From positions 774,722 to 838,721 of the forward strand of contig JACRMV010000001.1 of the NCBI GenBank assembly GCA_016235025.1: a stretch of 64,000 bases of DNA, read 5' to 3'. Below the pieces are notes generated by a model. The model was not told the DNA's origin and did no database searches. It saw nothing but the letters and a program-made list of their open reading frames with translations. Position numbers and translations under genes: made by a program. How positions within the stretch are numbered: position 1 is the stretch's first letter; the number at the start of each line of letters is the position of its first letter. Positions 54,603 through 62,300 of the stretch are shown here, piece after piece. The DNA comes from Rhodocyclales bacterium. Lineage in GTDB: Bacteria > Pseudomonadota > Gammaproteobacteria > Burkholderiales > Rhodocyclaceae.

Positions 54603-56360
54603 TCAGGCCGCGAGGGCGTCGTCCTCGACGACTTCGACAGGCGCTGCGGGAAATTCATCGTCTGTTTGCCTGATGGACGCTGTGGGAACGACGCGGCGCG
54701 GGTATTGCATGACGGCGGGCACGGTGCTCTCGTAAGAAAACCCCGGCGCGGCAAGTAGCGTTTTGATGAAGTCGCCCTTCTTCTTCGCCCGAGCCAACTT
54801 GAAAGCCGCCCCCATCTTCGCTTTCAGGCCGATCTCTTCCGCCAGGGATTCCAACTCGCTCACGGTGAACAGTTCGAGGAACTCGGTGCTCCATTTGAAG
54901 TGGCGGCCCTCGTCGACCTCGAGATAGTTGAGCAAGGCTTCCAGATCGCGCAAACCGACGCCGAAAGCCGCCGAGGCAGTGACCGCCAGCATCAACTGCT
55001 CCAGATGCTGCGCGTCGATGGCATCGGCCTCGGGCAGGATGCTGGCGAAGTCGAGGCGTTCGACCACCCACGGCCCCGCGATCCCCTTGGCCGCTGCCCC
55101 GAACTCGATGGTTCTGACATCGCCGGTATGGCCGGAGCGGGCCAACGCGATCATCACGCGCCGGTTGCGTTCGGGCTGAGCCATCAGTTCTTTTGCGGCC
55201 CACTTGCGCCACTGGCCCACCCGGTAGTCCTTCACCCGCTGCGGGGTCTGGTTCGAGGGCGTCGCAGTGGGTTTGGCCGTACCGGACGGATCGCGCTTGG
55301 CTACCACGTTCCCAAGCTTCGTCGGGGCCGGCGGCTCGGCCTCGCGTTGTGCCTTGCACCAGGCGGCGACCTTCTGGATGTTGCAAGCGGTATCGAAACA
55401 TTGGGAGTGCGTCACATCGCCGTAGCTGCCGGGCAGCGCCGATACCGCGCACCCGAACGATGCACAGCCTTGGCAGGCGGCGTACTGCGCGGCTCCGACG
55501 CCGAATTCACCATCTGCCGCGACTGGCAGGCAGGCACTGCCATCGCTCGCTTTCACGATCTGCACCAATGGATACTGGTCGCGTAGGCCTTGAGCCTTGG
55601 CCTCGACGGCTTGCAGGGTCAGTTCGTCGTAGTGGGTGGGGTGTTGGCAGTAGCCCTCGCCGAGAGATTCGTCAAACAGGCCCGCCTGCCGGGCGGAATT
55701 GTGCGGGCAGGCCGCACACTGCGCGGCGTCGAAAATGGCGGCGGCCAACTGCCGGGCGAAACGGCCCAACTGCTCTTTCAGCACGCCCACCGGAATTTTG
55801 TGCGCAAGTACGCCAGCCAATACGGCGTCCTGCTTGTCGGGGGGCACGCCCGCCAGCAGTTCGGCATGGCCTAGTTGAATCTGGCGACGGGTGAGCGCAG
55901 ACAGCACGGCAGTCGTGCAGGTCAGGAGCGCCAGCCGGCGTTCCAGCAGTTCAGGCTTCCAACCGAGGCTCGCCGCCGCCTCGTCCTTGTCACCCTTGTA
56001 GCGCAGCAACCGGCGCTTCGCGGCCAGTGCTTCCTCGGCATGGGACATGGGGGCACGATGGTGATTCTCGATGACGGCGATAGCCTCGGCTTCCTCGTCG
56101 TTCAAGGCTTCGATCACCACCGGCATGGCGTAGTCACCGCCGAAGACATTCTTCGCGGCTCGCCAGCGCCGCTCGCCGGCCACGATCTCATACAGTTCCG
56201 AGCCGGGAATGGGGCGGACAATAATGGGCTGGACGACGCGACCGGCGGCGCGCAGCCCGGCCTCGAGGTCGGCCATCTCGACCGGATCGAAGTATTCGCG
56301 GGGGTTCTTGCCCTGGACGATATGGCACAGCGGCAAGGTGGGGGTGGCTGGTGTTTCCAT
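54603..56360 (-). CDS. PRTRC system ParB-family protein
   Basis: The 585-residue protein has an N-terminal ParB/Srx-type domain with IVAGERRWRAAKNVF and AEAIAVIENHHRAPMSHAEE (the ENHHR segment parallels the ENxxR motif of ParB). A helix-turn-helix region (YKGDKDEAAASLGWKPELLE) follows. A cysteine-rich middle (CAACPHNSARQ, CQGCASFGC) suggests a metal site. The start at 56360 gives METPATPTLPLCHIV. It leads the PRTRC run. Confidence 0.9.
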   Translation of the reverse strand: METPATPTLPLCHIVQGKNPREYFDPVEMADLEAGLRAAGRVVQPIIVRPIPGSELYEIVAGERRWRAAKNVFGGDYAMPVVIEALNDEEAEAIAVIENHHRAPMSHAEEALAAKRRLLRYKGDKDEAAASLGWKPELLERRLALLTCTTAVLSALTRRQIQLGHAELLAGVPPDKQDAVLAGVLAHKIPVGVLKEQLGRFARQLAAAIFDAAQCAACPHNSARQAGLFDESLGEGYCQHPTHYDELTLQAVEAKAQGLRDQYPLVQIVKASDGSACLPVAADGEFGVGAAQYAACQGCASFGCAVSALPGSYGDVTHSQCFDTACNIQKVAAWCKAQREAEPPAPTKLGNVVAKRDPSGTAKPTATPSNQTPQRVKDYRVGQWRKWAAKELMAQPERNRRVMIALARSGHTGDVRTIEFGAAAKGIAGPWVVERLDFASILPEADAIDAQHLEQLMLAVTASAAFGVGLRDLEALLNYLEVDEGRHFKWSTEFLELFTVSELESLAEEIGLKAKMGAAFKLARAKKKGDFIKTLLAAPGFSYESTVPAVMQYPRRVVPTASIRQTDDEFPAAPVEVVEDDALAA

Positions 56361-56462
56361 GAAGGTCTCCTTCTGTTGGATACCTTCATGCTCTCGTGGG
56401 AGCAACGGTTTTCAAGGGTATGCCGTGACAAGGACTACGCCCCTCGCCCATTCGGCCAACCG

Positions 56463-56708
56463 TCAAGTCTTGGTCGGCTTTCCTGTCCCCTTGGTCAGTT
56501 CGATCAGGTCTTCCGCCGCCTGCGTGCCCCACCACAGGCAGTGGGCCAGCGAACTTTCTTCGTAGTGCATGGCGTTCAATTCGCACTGCTTGCCGCTCTC
56601 GATCCGATTCCACGCCTGCTGTGCCTTGTTGATCAGGTGACAAACCTCGATCAGCGCCATGCGATCCTCCAGGGCGATCCGGTCGCGCAGATGTTTTTCC
56701 AGAAGCAT
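56463..56708 (-). CDS. Small hypothetical protein upstream of PRTRC ParB
   Basis: The 81-residue product (MLLEKHLRDRIALEDRMALI, QAAEDLIELTKG) is mostly helical by composition, with no known motif. It starts one base after the ADP-ribosyltransferase-like gene ends, so the two are probably co-expressed. Confidence 0.5.
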   Translation of the reverse strand: MLLEKHLRDRIALEDRMALIEVCHLINKAQQAWNRIESGKQCELNAMHYEESSLAHCLWWGTQAAEDLIELTKGTGKPTKT

Positions 56709-56709
56709 G

Positions 56710-57285
56710 TCAGGCCCTCGTCGAGTGGGTGCGGCCAACAAAGCGTGTCAGGCGCCCCATCAACTGCTGGCGATGATCGGGAAACCGCGAGAGGTTCGGG
56801 TCGGTGGCATCCTGCTTCCACCAGAGGCTCGCGTAGTCGGAAACGACGCCGTTGTAGCCACACTGCGGCCCATCCTCATCGAACTCGGCGCACAGTCGGC
56901 GGATTGCTTCACGGTGGGTCAAGCGGGTAATGGAAACCAGCACGGCCGGGTTCCACACCACCCAGACATTGCCACCGAAGCCGCGCACCGCATCCATGCC
57001 TGACTCAGAAAAAAACTCGTCCCATGCATCCCGGCTTGTGGCCTTGCTGTCCAGTTGATCCGTCCAGCGGGCATTCGGCGCCAGTCGCACCTCCAGGACG
57101 CAACCACCCGTCTCATACATCCCGTATTCGTAGGCGACGGTAAGCGACTCGCTCAGGCAGATGCCAGTGCCGGTGTAACTGCGGGAGCGCGAACGCCGGA
57201 AGCCTTCGCGCAAGATGGTGCGGGCGGCAGTATCGCGGGTGCCGTGGTACAGGGGGCCGATTAAACGAGTCGCAGAGGTATCCAT
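56710..57285 (-). CDS. Predicted ADP-ribosyltransferase-fold protein
   Basis: The 191-residue product starts LIGPLYHGTRDTAARTIL (His14 of an HGT motif). TGTGICLSESLTVAYEYG follows, with tyrosines 52 and 54, then GGCVLEVRLAP with Glu65. This H-Y-E-like order and the spacing fit ADP-ribosyltransferase folds (PARP/RNA 2'-phosphotransferase-like). Its target is unknown; on a mobile element it could modify host or phage components. No signal peptide is present. Confidence 0.6.
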   Translation of the reverse strand: MDTSATRLIGPLYHGTRDTAARTILREGFRRSRSRSYTGTGICLSESLTVAYEYGMYETGGCVLEVRLAPNARWTDQLDSKATSRDAWDEFFSESGMDAVRGFGGNVWVVWNPAVLVSITRLTHREAIRRLCAEFDEDGPQCGYNGVVSDYASLWWKQDATDPNLSRFPDHRQQLMGRLTRFVGRTHSTRA

Positions 57286-57431
57286 GCCCCCAGCGTCTCA
57301 TCCGATCGTTTATTTACAAGACCCTGTCTGAATCAGAACAACTCATCGGATATGGAAAAAATCAGAAACGATAGGCTTTCCCGGCGTACGTGACAGGAAG
57401 ACCGTATCAATCTGAAAATCACGGAGCCCGA

Positions 57432-58790
57432 TCAGTAGGAGCGGGAAGATCGCATAAGTCCATCGAAGGCTTCGCTGTGCCGCAGGTAAAGACCTTTCGT
57501 CATCACGATGTTCTGGGCGGACTTCCGACCAACGGCCGCACATGTTGCCACGATGTCCCGATAGACATTCTCGGGGATTGTTTGTATCCCGGTATAGTTC
57601 ATGAAGTAGTCTGGCATCTGAGTACTAATCCGGCTCCCTCGCGGGACCATGATGACGCTCGGCTGGCTTCCATGGGCGGCAAACGTCAGATACTGCCAAC
57701 TTGGGTCCGGTACACCTCGATCCGGCACGGCGTCGATGGAAAGCGCCAGGTCTCCACCGTGCGTCAATGCGAGGTAGGCTTCTCGTGCGTGCTTTCCCAT
57801 CTCGGCGATCAGAATGCACGGCTTGCTTGGCTCGTAGTACTCATGCCTTACCTGAAAACCCAGGATATCCAGCAATCTGGCGCGCTTATCTGGCGGCAGG
57901 GCTTGTTGCCCGGCGATCATCCAATTGATCTCCTTGGCGGTGACCTCGATCGAATCGGCGATTGCTTTTTTGCCACCTGGCCAGCATTGGATCATGCTGC
58001 TGACCTCGTTGCTTGCCGTGCTATCGAAATACTCCGTAGGCTCCTTAGCAGGAATATCCCCACCGCTCGGATCAGCTATCGCATCATTCGCATCGCCTGA
58101 GAAGAGCCAGTTTTTCAGTTTTGGATCGTTCGATGCGTCCCAGTAGCGCGGGATGTTTGCCTGGACATTCATTTGCCAAGCAGATAACCAATCCCCCGGT
58201 GTCCAGTCCAAGTTGTCGGACACGTCGACCTTTGGCTCAACGAACGGAAGTACTTTCCACTGTTTGGCGAGTTCGCGCTGGGCGACTTTGCTGAAATGCT
58301 GGCAACGAAAACGGAAAGCCTTGTCTGCGATTTGGTGGAGTTCATCTAGCGATTTCGGCAAGTAGAACTGAAGTTGCCTGGCGTCCTTCTGTGCGTTTCG
58401 CAGTACCGCAGCATGAGACTTATCGTTTGACGCGGCGACATCGATCGCGATGCCCGCGCCCTGAAGCACCTCGATAAAGCCCTGTTCGGCGGCCGCGCAG
58501 TTGCGGCTGATTCGCAAACGCTCGGGCTTACCTCGCAGTTCCGGCAGGCAATCCCAGAACTCGCTCAGGACATCGATGATCGGGCGCGGGGCGTCGAGGC
58601 GCACAAATCGGACGGCAATATCCGGCAATCCTGGTAAGGAAACGCCGTACATGATCAACGGCGAGAATCCTACTTTTTCGGCCTCGGCCAGCGGTAAAGC
58701 ATCGGCGGTAAAGATTACGCCACGAGATGGATGCAAAAAGACGTGGCGCGCAGTGGCTAGCGTGAAATTGTGCTCCCTGACGATCGTCAT
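57432..58790 (-). CDS. Hypothetical protein of 452 residues
   Basis: The coding sequence is protein-like throughout (MTIVREHNFTLATARHVFLH; FRFRCQHFSKVAQRELAK; DWTPGDWLSAWQM). It contains a central helix-turn-helix-like stretch (GGKKAIADSIEVTAKEINWM, IAGQQALPPDKRARLLDIL). Base composition is somewhat lower in GC than the neighbouring PRTRC genes. I recognise no family. It could be a regulator with a large sensor or enzymatic part, or an accessory defence gene. Confidence 0.6.
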   Translation of the reverse strand: MTIVREHNFTLATARHVFLHPSRGVIFTADALPLAEAEKVGFSPLIMYGVSLPGLPDIAVRFVRLDAPRPIIDVLSEFWDCLPELRGKPERLRISRNCAAAEQGFIEVLQGAGIAIDVAASNDKSHAAVLRNAQKDARQLQFYLPKSLDELHQIADKAFRFRCQHFSKVAQRELAKQWKVLPFVEPKVDVSDNLDWTPGDWLSAWQMNVQANIPRYWDASNDPKLKNWLFSGDANDAIADPSGGDIPAKEPTEYFDSTASNEVSSMIQCWPGGKKAIADSIEVTAKEINWMIAGQQALPPDKRARLLDILGFQVRHEYYEPSKPCILIAEMGKHAREAYLALTHGGDLALSIDAVPDRGVPDPSWQYLTFAAHGSQPSVIMVPRGSRISTQMPDYFMNYTGIQTIPENVYRDIVATCAAVGRKSAQNIVMTKGLYLRHSEAFDGLMRSSRSY

Positions 58791-59323
58791 CGTTGCTCCC
58801 GATTTCCCTGTTGGATTGTCTTGTCGGGAATTATGACGGAAAAGCCCTCCGACACATCGAAGGGTATTTGCCTTGCCCTCGTAACAGCACCTCCAATTAG
58901 AGGCGCTTGAGTTTGGCAACTTTCACCGCACTCTTGAGCCCTTACTTACTCGCCGCCAAACTGTAAGCGCTATCCGCGGGCATGGCGTCCGCACAGCCTT
59001 CGCGGCGAAACCATCGCCCTGAAGCCAGCCTTGCTGGCGTCGCAGTCGTTACCTGCCTGCCTTGACGATTCACCGCCGCCCTGTCCGGGGTCCGCACTTC
59101 ATCCCGAACTGAGACCCATGCCTGCCGACGCCCGTCGACCGGTTCCCTGAACCCAGGCACATCCACTTTGCTTACGCCGTCGACTTCGACCTGAAGTCCG
59201 ACGCGGTTTCTTCGCGCCTGTCCGTGACCGAAGCATCGGTCACCGCCCTGCCTTTGCCATCCCACCGGGGAGCACGCCTCCCCCAGGATCGGTGTGTTCC
59301 CCATTTTCCTTTGGAGAACACCC
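58791..59323. other. 533-bp non-coding region before the DarB-like gene
   Basis: The region contains likely divergent promoters and, just before the ATG at 59324, imperfectly inverted GTGTTCCCC / GGAGAACAC segments. The open frame covering 58942-59571 on the minus strand runs into the DarB-like gene and has shadow composition. No RNA gene recognised. Confidence 0.4.
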
Positions 59324-62300
59324 ATGGCCCGCCGTTCCACTGCGCCATCCCTATGGCTGCCCGGATTCGATCCGGACGAGCCCGAGCCCCCTACCCTGCC
59401 GGAACTGGCAACCCCCATCGTCGTTCCAACGGCGGAAGCCGCCCTGGCAGAATCCATCGAAGAGGCTGAGTTCGAGACACCCGAACCCGCCGTAGTCGTC
59501 GCCCGCATCAGTTGGCGCACAACCAGCCAGGTCGTCGAGGCCATACCACGCACCCTGTGGCCGCGCCTCACCAGTGCTGGCCGGCTCTATCCGGTCGGCG
59601 CCATCGCGAAGTTCGAAGCCAATCTGGCGGCCATCGACACCCTGCACCGGATCGAAAACGAGAACCGCGCCGCCAGCGTCGAAGAGCGCCAGTCCCTCCT
59701 GCATTACACCGGCTGGGGCGGTCTGCCGGGAAGCTTCAACCTCGACACGAACGAGCCTGCCTGGGCCGAACGTGCCCGCCGCTTGCAGGATCTGCTGCCG
59801 GCCGCGGACTATGAATCGGCAAGAGCCTCCGTGAACAACAGCCACTACACCGAGATCCATGTGATCGAGGCCATGTGGCGGGCGATCCGCGGTTTCGGTT
59901 TTACCGGCGGCCGCGTACTCGAACCCGCTGCCGGCATCGGCCATTTCATCGGCACCATGCCGGAGGATCTGGCCGGGTGCAGCACCGTCACCGCCATCGA
60001 GATCGACCGCCTTTCGGGTCGCATCCTCCAGGCGCTCTATGCCTCCGGCGGCGCGGACGTGCGGATCGCTCCCTTCGAGAAAACGCCCCTGCCCGAGAAC
60101 TGGTTCGACCTGGTGATCGGCAACGTTCCTTTCGGCAAGTACCAGGTCGCCGACCAGAGCAACCGGGCCTATGCCCACTACAACATCCACAACTATTTTC
60201 TCGGCCGTGCCATCGACCTGGTACGCCCCGGTGGGCTGGTCTGCCTCATCACCAGCAGCCACACGATGGAGTCCCGGCAAGGGACGGTACGCCAGTATCT
60301 GGCGAGCCAAGCCCATCTGCTAGGTGCCATCCGGTTACCGAATGGTGCCTTCGCCGGCATCGCCGCCACCGAGGTGCAGACTGACATCCTGTTTCTGCGC
60401 AAGCGGCAGCGGGCTGAAACGGTCGAAGCCGAGTGGCTGGACATCACCGCGGTGCCGAACGAATTGAGGCACCCTTTGGCACCGCCGAATCGCTACCTGC
60501 CGATCAACGAATGGTACATGCGGTACCCCGAGTTCTGCATCGGTCGCATCCGTAGCGAGAGCAACGGTTACGAGGAAGTGGCTACTGCAGTTTTCGAAGG
60601 CGACCTGGAAGCGGCCCTACGCGAGCGCATCGCCTTGCTGCCCACCGGCGTCTTCGAGCCGGTGAAGCACGCAACGGCACCGCTACGTGTCGTGGTGCCG
60701 GCCGAAGCTGGTGCCCGTCCCGGTAGCTTCCGTCTGCATCAAGGGCGGGTGCATCGGGTCGGAGGCGGCGAGTTGGTCGATGTCCATGACCAGCTCAATG
60801 CGACGCAACGGGGCCGGATCAACGGCATGTGCGCGATCCGCGACCATGCCCGGGCCTTGCTCGATGCCCAGCTGGCCGATGAGAACAAGGGTCCGCTGGA
60901 ACACCTGCGGGCGATGCTCAACGGCACCTACGACCGCTTCGTCGCCAAGTACGGCTGCCTGACTGCCCGGGCCAACGCATTGGCATTTCGGCGCGACCCG
61001 GACTATCCGCTGCTGCTGTCCCTGGAGCATTACGACGAAGAGTCGGGCACGGCGCGCAAGGCGGCGCTGTTCACCCAGCGCACCCTGAGCCGCGTGGTTG
61101 AACCGGACCGTGCGGGCGAGCCGAGCGAAGCCTTGGCCGCCTCGGTGCAATGGCGCGGCCGGGTCGATCCGACCTATATGGCCGGGTTGCTGGAAGCACC
61201 GGAAGCGGAAGTGTTGGAGGCACTGGCCAACGCCGGCCACATTTTTCAGGACCCCGTCGACGGAATCTGGAAGACCGCCGACGACTACCTGTCGGGCAAC
61301 GTGAAAACGAAGCTCAAGCAGGCGGTGCTGTCGGGAGCGGCGTATCGACGCAATGTCGACGCGCTGGAGCGGGTACAGCCGGAGGATCTGCCGCCGGCGG
61401 CCATCGAACCGCGCCTGGGCGCAGTGTGGGTTCCGGCCCATGACGTCGAGGTCTTCGTCCAGGAAGTGCTGGAATTGAAGGACTGCACGGTGGCCTACTC
61501 GGCCGAGGCCGGCGCCTGGTCGGTGAAGTACGGCGAGTGGGAAGCCCGGCAGAACGTCAAGGTAACCCAGGAGTTCGGCACCTCGCGCATGAACGCCATC
61601 GAACTGGTGCAGTGCGCACTGAACGTCCAGGTGCCGACGGTGCGTGACCGCGATCCGGTGACCGACAAGTACTACGTCAACGCCGACGAAACCTTGGCCG
61701 CCCGGGAAAAGCTGGGCCTGGTCAAAGAACGTTTCGCGACCTGGGCCTTTTCGGAGACCGAGCGCCGCGAGCGCTTGTGCCGAATCTACAACGATCTGTT
61801 CAACGCGACGCGGCCACGGTGCTTCGACGGTGCGCACCTGAAGCTGCCGGGTTTCTCCCGCTGTTTCGATCTGCATCCGCACCAGCCGAACGCCGTGTGG
61901 CGCATCGTGCAGTCGGGCAACACCGGCCTCTTCCACGTGGTCGGCGCCGGCAAGACGGCGGTTTGCGTCATTGCCAGCATGGAGCTGCGCCGTCTGGGCT
62001 TCGCCAACAAGCCCTGCCATGTGGTCCCCAACCACATGCTGGCCCAGTACACCGCGGAGTTTGTCCGGCTCTACCCCAACGCCTCAGTCTTGATGGCGAG
62101 CAAGGAAGACCTGGAGGGCGATCGCCGGCGCGAGTTGGTGTCGCGCATCGCCACGGGCGATTGGGACGCGGTGGTCATCACCCACTCGAGCTTCGAGCGC
62201 ATCAAGCTCTCGCCGCAATTCACCGAGGGCTACATCAAGGAGATCATCCATGAAATAGAAATGGCAGTACGCGCCGAGAAGAGCAACGACCGGTCCAACC

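Noticed and set aside
58942..59571. 209-codon minus-strand frame before the DarB-like gene
   Set aside because: It overlaps the true DarB-like start by about 250 bases and has low-complexity composition.
61934..61963. Apparent copy of the dispersed repeat in the DarB-like gene
   Set aside because: It encodes the Walker A motif HVVGAGKTAV of the helicase; the likeness to VGAGETA is explained by the P-loop.
60683..62035. 450-codon open frame antisense to the DarB-like gene
   Set aside because: Shadow of helicase-domain codons.
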